64,000 nucleotides of DNA, from NCBI RefSeq assembly GCF_902830275.1, contig NZ_CADESW010000006.1, positions 186,001-250,000 of the forward strand. Direction: 5' to 3'. The notes below the pieces were generated by a model. It was given only the letters and a program-made list of their open reading frames with translations, was not told where the DNA came from and made no database searches. Both the position numbers and the translations under genes were made by a program. The DNA comes from Burkholderia stagnalis. GTDB lineage: Bacteria; Pseudomonadota; Gammaproteobacteria; Burkholderiales; Burkholderiaceae. Positions 8,281 through 16,692 of this stretch are shown in pieces; positions within the stretch are counted from its first letter, which is position 1, and every line of letters begins with the position of its first letter.

Positions 8281-8392
8281 GATCGGAGCGTGCTCCCCTC
8301 AGCAACATCGATGCGCATCCGGAAGATGCGGATTCGGGAATCTGCGTCGCCGCCGACGCCACGCGCGGCGCGCATTGCGCGCCGCCGGGCCG

Positions 8393-8728
8393 TCAACCGC
8401 CGCGCGCGCGGTACAGGTCGGTCAGCACCTTGGTCGAGCGGCGCGTCTCGAACAGCGCGGACAGCCGCGCGATTTCCGGGCTGGCGAGATCGCGGATCGC
8501 GGCGTCGTCGGCGAGAATGCGGCGGATCAGTTCGAGCTTGCGGCCGAGTTCGGCCTCGTCGAGCGCGACGCCCACCCCGGCGTCCTTCAGCCCGTCGACG
8601 AGCTGCAGGTACACCTCCTGCAGCGCCGACAGCGCGCTCCAGTCGGCGCCGCGCGCCGCGCGCAGCATCTGGTCGGACACGTCCGCGATCGCCTCATAGC
8701 GCGCGAAGTATTCGTCCTTGCGGTTCAT
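8393..8728 (-). CDS. fliT: flagellar protein FliT (export chaperone)
   Basis: 111-residue alpha-helical protein. By family, FliT is the export chaperone of the filament cap FliD and in enterics also binds FlhDC. Evidence is the helical pattern (FARYEAIADVSDQMLRAA, then LFETRRSTKVLTDLY), the length, and position directly after fliS. The start is the ATG at 8728, which overlaps the fliS stop by 4 bp; the longer frame beginning at 8788 runs inside fliS. FliT sequences diverge strongly, so the call leans partly on context. Confidence 0.8.
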   Translation of the reverse strand: MNRKDEYFARYEAIADVSDQMLRAARGADWSALSALQEVYLQLVDGLKDAGVGVALDEAELGRKLELIRRILADDAAIRDLASPEIARLSALFETRRSTKVLTDLYRARGG

Positions 8729-9156
8729 CGCGGCTGGTCCGCCTGTTGGGCGGCCATCCGGGCGACTTCCGGCGCGATGCCCGTCCACGCTTCCTCGAGC
8801 GTCGCGAGCAGCCCGTCGACCTCGACCAGGATCGGCTCGCTGGCCTTCGCGTTCGCTTCCACCAGGCGCCGGCCGATATAGCTGTACAGCGCATCGAGGC
8901 GCGCGGCGATCTCGCCGCCCTGCTCACGGTTCAGCGCGGTCTGCAGGCCGCTCTCGACGATCCGGATCGCCTTGCCGATCGCCTCGCCGCGCGCGGGAAT
9001 GTTGCCCTGCTGCAGGTGCATGCGCGCAAGCGCGATGGCCTGCCGCGCGCCCTGGTAGAGCATCGCGATCAGGCGATGCGGTGACGCGCCCATCACCCCC
9101 GTCTCGACGCCGACGCGCGCATACGCATTGGCTCCAGCGTGTCCTGGGGAAAACAT
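8725..9156 (-). CDS. fliS: flagellar export chaperone FliS
   Basis: 143-residue cytosolic chaperone that binds the flagellin C-terminus and prevents premature polymerisation. The family pattern is clear: YARVGVETGVMGASPHRLIAMLY near residue 12, GEAIGKAIRIVESGLQTALN near 58, and the helix LDALYSYIGRRLVEAN near 88. The ATG follows an excellent ribosome-binding site (AAGGAGAAGCGC). It is the first gene after the sigma-28-type promoter at 9223-9249, consistent with late-class expression together with flagellin. Confidence 0.92.
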   Translation of the reverse strand: MFSPGHAGANAYARVGVETGVMGASPHRLIAMLYQGARQAIALARMHLQQGNIPARGEAIGKAIRIVESGLQTALNREQGGEIAARLDALYSYIGRRLVEANAKASEPILVEVDGLLATLEEAWTGIAPEVARMAAQQADQPR

Positions 9157-9222
9157 GCGCTTCTCCTTGTTGATGCGGTGGATCTGGATAGCCCGCGCGC
9201 GCGGCGCGGCCTGTTCCCGGAG

Positions 9223-9249
9223 TTATCGGAAAGGAAATTAAAAGCTTTA
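9223..9249 (-). promoter_or_regulatory. sigma-28 (FliA) promoter of the fliST block
   Basis: On the minus strand, TAAAGCTT (9249-9242), an 11-nt spacer and TCCGATAA (9230-9223). Each half matches the sigma-28 consensus TAAAGTTT-N11-GCCGATAA at 7 of 8 positions with exact spacing. The -10 box lies 66 bp upstream of the fliS start. Confidence 0.88.
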
Positions 9250-9287
9250 GGCAAACCGGATGGGGACGGACGGGCCGTGCGGCCGCG

Positions 9288-9632
9288 TCAGACCGGCATT
9301 TGCGCGATTTCGTTGTACGCGCTGACGAGCCGGTTGCGGACCTGCAGCCCGAACTGGAAGCCGATGTTGGCCTTCTGCATGTCGACCATCACGTCGTTCA
9401 GCGACACGTTCGCCGCGCCGACCTCGAACGCCTGCGCCTCGCCGAGCGCGCGCTGCTGGTCGCCGCTGATCTTGTCGAGCGACGCCTTCATCGCGCTCGC
9501 GAAGGTGCCGGCCGTCGCCGCGCCCGAGCCCGCGAGCGCCGCGGTCGGGCTGGCCGTGCCGCCGGCCGCCTGCGCCGCCATCGCCTGCATCTGTTGCAAC
9601 ACCGAACCGATTCCGCCGACGCTCGTCGTCAT
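9288..9632 (-). CDS. fliE: flagellar hook-basal body protein FliE
   Basis: 114-residue periplasmic adaptor joining the MS ring to the proximal rod and part of the export-gate base. The C-terminal family core is evident ([20 protein letters not shown] near residue 76, [17 protein letters not shown] at the end). The N-terminus is Ala/Gly-rich. The ATG at 9632 (MTTSVGG) is chosen; the longer frame upstream is not FliE-like. The gene is divergent from fliF with a 256-bp shared intergenic region, as is usual in Burkholderia. Confidence 0.92.
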   Translation of the reverse strand: MTTSVGGIGSVLQQMQAMAAQAAGGTASPTAALAGSGAATAGTFASAMKASLDKISGDQQRALGEAQAFEVGAANVSLNDVMVDMQKANIGFQFGLQVRNRLVSAYNEIAQMPV

Positions 9633-9888
9633 GCCGTTTCCCCATCCAATATAAAGGGCCCGTACGGGCCAGGCCGGGCGGGCCGCCGGCGCATGCCGCG
9701 CGCGTCCGCCTTGCCGGATCGCGAAAAAGCATAGCAGCGCACCGTCCGGCAAAGCCGTGAAAGTACGGGGGAAACCCGGCTCTTTTCGGCCGATCGGATC
9801 GGGGCCGGCGTCACGATAATCGCATCGTGTCATTGTCCGCCCGCTCGTCCGAGCGGCTCAGTCGTCCCGCTCCGGAGAACCTCGACGC
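9633..9888. promoter_or_regulatory. fliE/fliF divergent promoter region
   Basis: 256 bp separate the divergent starts of fliE and fliF. An inverted repeat CACGAT-N6-ATCGTG lies at 9812-9829, about 60 bp before fliF. I found no convincing sigma-28 or sigma-54 promoter on either strand, so early-class flagellar control through sites I cannot define is likely. Confidence 0.4.
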
Positions 9889-11655
9889 ATGGATTCGCAG
9901 GCAAATTCGCTGATCAACCCCGACGCCCGCGCGGGCCTCCCCAGCCCGGCTCCCGGCGCCGCCGCGGCGCTGCCGGGCGCGGGCGGCGCGAGCGTGGATT
10001 TCGGGCTCGGCGGCTTCGCTGAACGGATTCCGGGCATCGCGCGGATGCGCGGCAACCCGAAGCTGCCGTTCGTGATCGCCGCCGCGTTCGCCGTCGCCGT
10101 GATCGTCGCGCTCGTGCTGTGGAGCCGCGCGCCCGACTACCGCGTGCTGTACAGCAACCTGTCCGACCGCGACGGCGGCGCGATCATTGCCGCGCTCCAG
10201 CAGGCAAACGTTCCCTACAAGTTCGCCGACGCCGGCGGCGCGATCCTCGTGCCGGCGAGCCAGGTCCACGAAACGCGCCTCAAGCTCGCCGCGCTCGGGC
10301 TGCCGAAGGGCGGCTCGGTCGGCTTCGAGCTGATGGACAACCAGAAATTCGGCATCAGCCAGTTCGCCGAGCAGATCAACTACCAGCGCGCGCTCGAAGG
10401 CGAGCTGCAGCGCACGATCGAATCGATCAACGCCGTGAAGACGGCGCGCGTGCATCTCGCGATCCCGAAGCCGTCGGTGTTCGTGCGCGACAAGGAAGCG
10501 CCGAGCGCGTCCGTGTTCGTCGATCTCTACCCGGGCCGCGTGCTCGACGAGGGCCAGGTGCAGGCGATCACGCGGATGGTGTCGTCCGGCGTGCCCGACA
10601 TGCCCGCGAAGAACGTCACGATCGTCGACCAGGACGGCAACCTGCTGACCCAGCAGGCGTCGGCCACCGGCCTCGACGCGAGCCAGCTGAAGTACGTGCA
10701 GCAGGTCGAGCGCAACACGCAGAAGCGCATCGACGCGATCCTCGCGCCGATCTTCGGCACCGGCAACGCGCGCTCGCAGGTGAGCGCCGACCTCGACTTC
10801 TCGAAGCAGGAGCAGACGTCGGAAAGCTACGGCCCGAACGGCACGCCGCAGCAGGCCGCGATCCGCAGCCAGCAGACCAGCACCGCGACCGAGCTCGCGC
10901 AGGGCGGCGCATCGGGCGTGCCGGGCGCGCTGTCGAACACGCCGCCGCAGCCGGCGTCCGCGCCGATCGTCGCGGGCAACGGCCAGAGCGGGCAGCAGAC
11001 GACGCCGGTCAGCGACCGCAAGGATGCCACCACCAATTACGAGCTCGACAAGACGATCCGCCACATCGAGCAGCCGATGGGCAGCGTGAAGCGGCTGTCG
11101 GTCGCGGTCGTCGTCAACTACCAGCCGGTCGCCGATTCGAAGGGCCACGTGACGATGCAGCCGCTGCCGCCCGCGAAGCTCGCGCAGGTCGAACAGCTCG
11201 TGAAGGACGCGATGGGCTACGACGCGAAGCGCGGCGACTCGGTGAACGTCGTGAACAGCGCGTTCACGACCGCCGGCGACCCGTACGCCGACCTGCCGTG
11301 GTACCGCCAGCCGGACGTGATCGACATGGCGAAGGAAGCCGCGAAGTGGCTCGGCATCCTGGGGGTCGCGGCGGCGCTGTACTTCGCGGTGGTGCGCCCG
11401 GCGATGCGCCGCGCGTACCCGCCGCCCGAGCCGGCCGCGCCCGCGCTGCCGGCGCCGGAAGACGCGGTCGCGCTGGACGGCCTGCCCGCGCCGGAGAAGA
11501 GCGCCGCGAACGAAGACGCCGACGCGCTGCTGCTCGGCTTCGAAAACGAGAAGCACCGCTACGAGCGCAACCTCGACTACGCGCGCACGATCGCCCGCCA
11601 GGATCCGAAGATCGTCGCAACCGTCGTGAAGAGCTGGGTGAACGATGAACGCTGA
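9889..11655 (+). CDS. fliF: flagellar M-ring protein FliF
   Basis: 588-residue inner-membrane protein that forms the MS ring, the assembly base of the flagellum. A membrane segment lies near residues 64-82 (LPFVIAAAFAVAVIVALVLW). The YscJ/FliF ring-building domains follow (YRVLYSNLSDRDGGAIIAAL near 84; VKTARVHLAIPKPSVFVRD near 183). A second membrane helix near 486-505 and a C-terminal FliG-binding tail end the protein. Its end overlaps fliG by 11 bp. Length and order are typical of the family. Confidence 0.97.
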   Translation: MDSQANSLINPDARAGLPSPAPGAAAALPGAGGASVDFGLGGFAERIPGIARMRGNPKLPFVIAAAFAVAVIVALVLWSRAPDYRVLYSNLSDRDGGAIIAALQQANVPYKFADAGGAILVPASQVHETRLKLAALGLPKGGSVGFELMDNQKFGISQFAEQINYQRALEGELQRTIESINAVKTARVHLAIPKPSVFVRDKEAPSASVFVDLYPGRVLDEGQVQAITRMVSSGVPDMPAKNVTIVDQDGNLLTQQASATGLDASQLKYVQQVERNTQKRIDAILAPIFGTGNARSQVSADLDFSKQEQTSESYGPNGTPQQAAIRSQQTSTATELAQGGASGVPGALSNTPPQPASAPIVAGNGQSGQQTTPVSDRKDATTNYELDKTIRHIEQPMGSVKRLSVAVVVNYQPVADSKGHVTMQPLPPAKLAQVEQLVKDAMGYDAKRGDSVNVVNSAFTTAGDPYADLPWYRQPDVIDMAKEAAKWLGILGVAAALYFAVVRPAMRRAYPPPEPAAPALPAPEDAVALDGLPAPEKSAANEDADALLLGFENEKHRYERNLDYARTIARQDPKIVATVVKSWVNDER

Positions 11656-12640
11656 AGGCTTGACCAAGAGCGCGCTCCTGCTGATGTCGATCGGCGAGGA
11701 AGAGGCCGCGCAGGTATTCAAATTCCTCGCGCCGCGCGAGGTGCAGAAGATCGGCGCCGCGATGGCCGCGCTGCGCAACGTCACGCGCGAAGAGGTCGAG
11801 CGCGTGCTGAACGAGTTCGCGAAGGAGGCCGAGCAGCACACCGCGCTGTCGCTCGATTCGAACGACTACATCCGCTCGGTGCTGACCAAGGCGCTCGGCG
11901 AGGACAAGGCCGGCGTGCTGATCGACCGCATCCTGCAGGGCAGCGACACGAGCGGCATCGAAGGCCTGAAGTGGATGGATTCGAGCGCGGTGGCCGAGCT
12001 GATCAAGAACGAGCATCCGCAGATCATCGCGACGATCCTCGTGCATCTCGACCGCGACCAGGCGTCCGAGATCGTGTCCTGCTTCACCGAGCGGCTGCGC
12101 AATGACGTGATGCTGCGGATCGCGACGCTCGACGGCATCCAGCCCGCCGCGCTGCGCGAGCTCGACGACGTGCTGTCGGGCCTGCTGTCCGGCAGCGACA
12201 ACCTGAAGCGCAGCCCGATGGGCGGCATCGGCACCGCGGCCGAGATCCTGAACTTCATGACGTCGGTGCACGAGGAAGGTGTGCTCGAGAACGTCCGCCA
12301 GTACGACCAGGACCTCGCGCAGAAGATCATCGACCAGATGTTCGTGTTCGAGAACCTGCTCGACCTCGAGGATCGCGCGATCCAGCTGCTGCTGAAGGAA
12401 GTCGAATCGGAGACGCTGATCATCGCGCTGAAGGGCGCGCCGCCCGCGCTGCGCCAGAAGTTCCTCGCGAACATGTCGCAGCGCGCGGCCGAACTGCTCG
12501 CCGAGGATCTCGACGCGCGCGGCCCGGTGCGCGTGTCCGAGGTCGAGACGCAGCAGCGCCGCATCCTGCAGATCGTGCGCAACCTCGCCGAAGGCGGCCA
12601 GATCGTGATCGGCGGCAAGGCGGAAGACGCATATGTCTGA
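11645..12640 (+). CDS. fliG: flagellar motor switch protein FliG
   Basis: 331-residue cytoplasmic rotor protein, part of the C-ring, that generates torque with MotA. The N-terminal FliF-binding domain starts LTKSALLLMSIGEEEAAQVFK; the middle domain carries the conserved EHPQIIATILVHL near residue 121; the C-terminal charged torque helix (DLEDRAIQLLLKEV near 240) includes the charged residues that face the stator. It overlaps both fliF and fliH, indicating translational coupling. Confidence 0.97.
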   Translation: MNAEGLTKSALLLMSIGEEEAAQVFKFLAPREVQKIGAAMAALRNVTREEVERVLNEFAKEAEQHTALSLDSNDYIRSVLTKALGEDKAGVLIDRILQGSDTSGIEGLKWMDSSAVAELIKNEHPQIIATILVHLDRDQASEIVSCFTERLRNDVMLRIATLDGIQPAALRELDDVLSGLLSGSDNLKRSPMGGIGTAAEILNFMTSVHEEGVLENVRQYDQDLAQKIIDQMFVFENLLDLEDRAIQLLLKEVESETLIIALKGAPPALRQKFLANMSQRAAELLAEDLDARGPVRVSEVETQQRRILQIVRNLAEGGQIVIGGKAEDAYV

Positions 12641-13316
12641 TCCGGCGAGCGACCGCACGGGCGACGTCACCGCGTACCAGCGGTGGGAAATGGCGTCGTT
12701 CGATCCGCCGCCTCCCCCGCCGCCGCCCGACACGGCGGCCGCGGCAGCGGCCGCGCTCGCCGAGGAATTGCAGCGCGTGCGCGACGCCGCGCATGCGGAC
12801 GGCATGTCGTCCGGCCACGTCGAGGGCCAGGCGCTCGGCTACCAGGCCGGCTACGAACAGGGCCACCAGCAGGGTTTCGAGGCCGGCCAGGCCGAGGCGC
12901 GCGAGCAGGCCGCGCAGCTCGCCGCGCTGGCCGCGTCGTTCAAGGAGGCGCTGGCCGCCGCCGAGCACGATCTCGCGGCCGACGTCGCGCAGCTCGCGCT
13001 CGACATCGCGCAGCAGGTCGTGCGCCAGCACGTGAAGCACGACCCGACCGCGCTCGTCGCGGCGGTGCGCGACGTGCTCGCGGCCGAGCCGGCGCTGTCC
13101 GGCGCGCCGCAGCTGGCCGTGCATCCGGCCGACCTGCCGGTCGTCGAGGCGTACCTGCAGGAAGAACTCGACGCGATCGGCTGGAGCGTGCGCACCGATG
13201 CGGCGATCGAGCGCGGCGGCTGCCGCGCGCACGCGGCCACCGGTGAAGTCGACGCGACGCTCGCGACCCGCTGGCAGCGCGTCGCCGCCGCGATCGGCAA
13301 GGTGAGCGCATGGTGA
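12633..13316 (+). CDS. fliH: flagellar assembly protein FliH
   Basis: 227-residue cytoplasmic regulator of the export ATPase FliI. The N-terminus contains a proline run (PPPPPPPPD near residue 26) and then the helical GxxxG-type repeats typical of FliH ([20 protein letters not shown] near 54). The C-terminal domain ([18 protein letters not shown] near 115) binds FliI. It overlaps fliG by 8 bp and fliI by 7 bp. Confidence 0.93.
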   Translation: MSDPASDRTGDVTAYQRWEMASFDPPPPPPPPDTAAAAAAALAEELQRVRDAAHADGMSSGHVEGQALGYQAGYEQGHQQGFEAGQAEAREQAAQLAALAASFKEALAAAEHDLAADVAQLALDIAQQVVRQHVKHDPTALVAAVRDVLAAEPALSGAPQLAVHPADLPVVEAYLQEELDAIGWSVRTDAAIERGGCRAHAATGEVDATLATRWQRVAAAIGKVSAW

Positions 13317-14830
13317 CGCACACGCCCGAGTCATTCGCGCACGACGGCATGACGCCGCTCGAACGCGAACTCGCGCTGGCGTCGTTCGGCCCGGAGGCCG
13401 CGCACGACGCCGCCCCGGCCCTGGCAGGCGACGCGCCGCGCGCGCCGCACAACCCCCATCTGTCGCACTGGCGCGCGCACCTGAACGGCCTGGCCACGCG
13501 CAGCCATCGCGCGCTGCCGCTGCGGCCGTGCGGCCGCCTGACCCGCGCCGCGGGCCTCGTGCTCGAGGCGATCGGGCTGCGCCTGTCGGTCGGCGCCGAA
13601 TGCACGATCGAACTGCCGCCCGGCAGCACGCTGCCGGTCGCGGAAGCGGAAGTCGTCGGCTTCTCCGGCGACCGCCTGTTCCTGATGCCGACCACCGACG
13701 TCGCGGGCGTGCTGCCCGGCGCGCGCGTGTGGCCGCTCGAACGCGCGCCGGTCGCCGATCCGCTCTCCGGCGCGAAGCGGCTGCCGGTCGGCTGGAACAT
13801 GCTCGGGCGCGTCGTCGACGCGGCCGGCCGCCCGCTCGACAACCTCGGCCCGCTGGCGTCGACGGTCGACGCGCCGCTGTCCGCGGCGTCGATCAACCCG
13901 CTCGAGCGCGAACCGATCCATCACGTGCTCGACGTCGGCGTGCGCGCGATCAACGCGCTGCTCACCGTCGGGCGCGGCCAGCGGATGGGCCTGTTCGCGG
14001 GCTCCGGCGTCGGCAAGTCGGTGCTGCTCGGCACGATGGCGCGCTACACGAGCGCCGAGGTGATCGTGATCGGCCTGATCGGCGAACGGGGCCGCGAAGT
14101 GAAGGAATTCATCGAGCAGATCCTCGGCGAGGACGGCCTCGCGCGCTCGGTCGTGGTCGCGGCGCCCGCCGACGTGTCGCCGCTGCTGCGGATGCAGGGC
14201 GCCGCGTACGCCACCGCGCTCGCCGAGTATTTCCGCGACCAGGGCAAGCACGTGCTGCTGCTGATGGATTCGCTGACCCGCTACGCGATGGCGCAGCGCG
14301 AGATCGCGCTCGCGATCGGCGAGCCGCCCGCGACCAAGGGCTATCCGCCGTCGGTGTTCGCGAAGCTGCCCGCGCTCGTCGAGCGCACCGGCAACGGCCC
14401 GGAAGGCGGCGGCTCGATCACCGCGTTCTACACGGTGCTGACCGAGGGCGACGACCAGCAGGACCCGATCGCCGATTCCGCGCGCGCGATCCTCGACGGC
14501 CACATCGTGCTGTCGCGCGCGCTCGCCGAGGCCGGCCACTATCCGGCGATCGACATCGAGGCGTCGATCAGCCGCGCGATGACCGCGCTGATCGACGAGC
14601 CGCACCTCGACCGCGTGCGCCAGTTCAAGCAGATGCTGTCGCGCTACCAGCGCAACCGCGACCTGATCGCGGTGGGCGCCTACGCGCCCGGCCGCGACGC
14701 GCAGCTCGACCGCGCGATCGCGCTCTATCCGCGCATCGAATCGTTCCTGCAGCAGGGCTTTCGCGAATGCGCGCCGTTCGCGTCGAGCCTCGAGGGGCTC
14801 GACGCGCTGTTCGACATCCACGGAGGCTGA
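13310..14830 (+). CDS. fliI: flagellum-specific ATP synthase FliI
   Basis: 506-residue ATPase of the flagellar type III export apparatus, related to F1 beta. The Walker A motif [15 protein letters not shown] lies near residue 225, with the arginine-glutamate motif [15 protein letters not shown] near 253 and Walker B-like [19 protein letters not shown] near 312. The N-terminus has a Burkholderia-type extension of about 60 residues before the conserved domain ([16 protein letters not shown]). The ATP-binding residues are intact. Confidence 0.97.
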   Translation: MVTHTPESFAHDGMTPLERELALASFGPEAAHDAAPALAGDAPRAPHNPHLSHWRAHLNGLATRSHRALPLRPCGRLTRAAGLVLEAIGLRLSVGAECTIELPPGSTLPVAEAEVVGFSGDRLFLMPTTDVAGVLPGARVWPLERAPVADPLSGAKRLPVGWNMLGRVVDAAGRPLDNLGPLASTVDAPLSAASINPLEREPIHHVLDVGVRAINALLTVGRGQRMGLFAGSGVGKSVLLGTMARYTSAEVIVIGLIGERGREVKEFIEQILGEDGLARSVVVAAPADVSPLLRMQGAAYATALAEYFRDQGKHVLLLMDSLTRYAMAQREIALAIGEPPATKGYPPSVFAKLPALVERTGNGPEGGGSITAFYTVLTEGDDQQDPIADSARAILDGHIVLSRALAEAGHYPAIDIEASISRAMTALIDEPHLDRVRQFKQMLSRYQRNRDLIAVGAYAPGRDAQLDRAIALYPRIESFLQQGFRECAPFASSLEGLDALFDIHGG

Positions 14831-14835
14831 CGCTC

Positions 14836-15294
14836 ATGGCACAAGGCTTTCCCCTGCAGATCCTGCTCGATCGCGCGAACGAGGATCTCGACACGGCGAC
14901 CCGGCAGCTCGGCGTCGCCCAGCGCGAACGCACCGACGCCGCCGACCAGCTCGACGCGCTGCTGCGCTATCGCCACGAATATCACGTGCGCTTCGCGCAA
15001 TCCGCGCAGAGCGGCATGCCCGCCGGCAACTGGCGGAATTTCCAGGCGTTCCTCGACACGCTCGATGGCGCGATCGCCCAGCAGCGCCGCGTGCTGGCCG
15101 CCGCCGAGGCCCGCATCGACGAGGCGCGCCCGCACTGGCAGCAACAGAAACGCACCGTCGGCTCGTATGAAATCCTGCAGGCGCGCGGCGTCGCGCAGGA
15201 AGCCCGCCGCACCGCGAAGCGCGAACAGCGCGACGCCGACGAACACGCCGCGAAGATCCTGCGCATGCGGGCCGACGCGGCGAAATCGACGTAA
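14836..15294 (+). CDS. fliJ: flagellar export protein FliJ
   Basis: 152-residue, strongly helical coiled-coil protein that links FliI to the gate protein FlhA and escorts export substrates. Position between fliI (5-bp gap) and fliK, heptad-rich charged sequence and family-size length support the call. It starts MAQGFPLQILLDRANED, close to known betaproteobacterial FliJ N-termini. The ATG at 14836 is used; the same reading frame extends upstream only as an out-of-frame shadow of fliI. Confidence 0.88.
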   Translation: MAQGFPLQILLDRANEDLDTATRQLGVAQRERTDAADQLDALLRYRHEYHVRFAQSAQSGMPAGNWRNFQAFLDTLDGAIAQQRRVLAAAEARIDEARPHWQQQKRTVGSYEILQARGVAQEARRTAKREQRDADEHAAKILRMRADAAKST

Positions 15295-15325
15295 CCGCTC
15301 AACGCATCCGAACGAGAGATACGCC

Positions 15326-16675
15326 ATGCCTTCCCTGTCCCTGCTCGGCGCCCTGATCGACACCGCCAGCTCCGCCGTCAAGGCCGGCCGCAAAGCGGCC
15401 ACCCCGGACGCGTCCGCCACGGGCGACGCGTCCGCGCTGCCGTTCGCGCAGACGCTGCAGCAGAGCGTCGCGTCGCAAGGCGCATCGGCGCAGGCCGACG
15501 CGTCGTCGTCAGCCGCCGCGGCGCCATCGGCCGCGACGGGTGCGCCGTCGTCGTTGGCCGGCGGCGCCAAGCCGTCCGGCTCCTCCAACCCGTCCGACGA
15601 CAAGACGCGCGACGACGCGAACGCGGCCGTCAACCCGGAAGCGGCCGCGCTCGCCGCCGCGGCCGCCGTGCAAGCGCAACTGCTGGCCCGCCCCGACGGC
15701 ACGCCCGCCGCGACGGACGCCGCGGCAGCCGACGCGTTGTCGCGCACCGGCGACGCGGCAGCGGCTGCGATCGCGTCCGCCGCGAACGCGACGAAGAACG
15801 CCGCGCAACCGGCGGACGCCGCCGAACCCGCGTCCGGCCGCGATGCGCTGCATGCGGTGCTCGAGAAACTCACCGGCGGCGCGAACGCGATCGCGATGCC
15901 GGCCGCCGCCGGCGCGGCTGCCGCGCCGCAGCCGGCCGCATCCGCGACCGCCGCGCCGCTGACCCCGAAAGCCGCAACCTTCGACAAGACGCTGGCCGAC
16001 GCGAAGGGCGCGCTCGCCGCGCCGCAGGGTGCGCAAACGCCGTCCACGCAGGCCGAACTCGCAGCAAATTCCGACGCGACGACCCATGTGGCGCAGGCGC
16101 TCGCGGCCGCGAAGGATGCCGCCGACCCGGCCCATGCGGCGCTGGCCGCCGCGGCGGCCGCGCAATCGAATGCGTCGGTGGCGCCGGCCGCGCCCGGCGT
16201 CGCCGCCGCGAACGCGAACGTGCTCGCACCGCACGTCGGCACCGCCGACTGGACGGACGCGCTGAGCCAGAAGGTCGTGTTCCTGTCGAATGCGCACCAG
16301 CAGAGCGCCGAGCTGACGCTCAACCCGCCGGATCTCGGCCCGCTGCAGGTGGTGCTGCGGGTCGCGGACAATCATGCGCACGCGCTGTTCGTGTCCCAGC
16401 ACGCGCAGGTGCGCGACGCGGTCGAAGCCGCGCTGCCGAAGCTGCGCGACGCGATGGAGGCGGGCGGCCTCGGCCTCGGCAGCGCATCCGTCAGCGACGG
16501 CGGCTTCGCGCAGCAACAGCAGCAGAACGCCCAGCAGTCGTTCGCCGGCGGACAATCGTCGCGGCGCGGGAACGGCGCACCGTCATCCGGCGACGCGACG
16601 GCCGACGTCGCGCCACCCGCAGCGTCGAGCGGCGCGACCGCCAGCCGCACCGGCCTCGTCGATACATTCGCCTGA
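15326..16675 (+). CDS. fliK: flagellar hook-length control protein FliK
   Basis: 449-residue secreted molecular ruler that measures the hook and switches export specificity at FlhB. The first 300 residues are an Ala-rich low-complexity ruler region. The C-terminal Flg_hook domain is clear: SAELTLNPPDLGPLQVVLRV near residue 329, then LPKLRDAMEAGGLGLGSASV. A Gln-rich tail follows. The ATG at 15326 follows CGAGAGATACGCC. Last gene of fliFGHIJK; it meets the GMC gene tail to tail with a 17-bp gap and no visible terminator. Confidence 0.92.
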   Translation: MPSLSLLGALIDTASSAVKAGRKAATPDASATGDASALPFAQTLQQSVASQGASAQADASSSAAAAPSAATGAPSSLAGGAKPSGSSNPSDDKTRDDANAAVNPEAAALAAAAAVQAQLLARPDGTPAATDAAAADALSRTGDAAAAAIASAANATKNAAQPADAAEPASGRDALHAVLEKLTGGANAIAMPAAAGAAAAPQPAASATAAPLTPKAATFDKTLADAKGALAAPQGAQTPSTQAELAANSDATTHVAQALAAAKDAADPAHAALAAAAAAQSNASVAPAAPGVAAANANVLAPHVGTADWTDALSQKVVFLSNAHQQSAELTLNPPDLGPLQVVLRVADNHAHALFVSQHAQVRDAVEAALPKLRDAMEAGGLGLGSASVSDGGFAQQQQQNAQQSFAGGQSSRRGNGAPSSGDATADVAPPAASSGATASRTGLVDTFA

Positions 16676-16692
16676 CCTTCCGCACGCGCCGC

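Noticed and set aside
9633-9888. Sigma-28 or sigma-54 promoter between fliE and fliF
   Set aside because: CACGATAA resembles a sigma-28 -10 element, but no -35 lies at the required spacing; no GG-N10-GC sigma-54 pattern with flanking consensus was convincing.
9811-11841. 676-codon minus-strand frame opposite fliF
   Set aside because: Composition is that of a shadow frame (Arg, Ala, Leu, His, Asp) with no ribosome-binding site or family; fliF is unambiguous on the plus strand.
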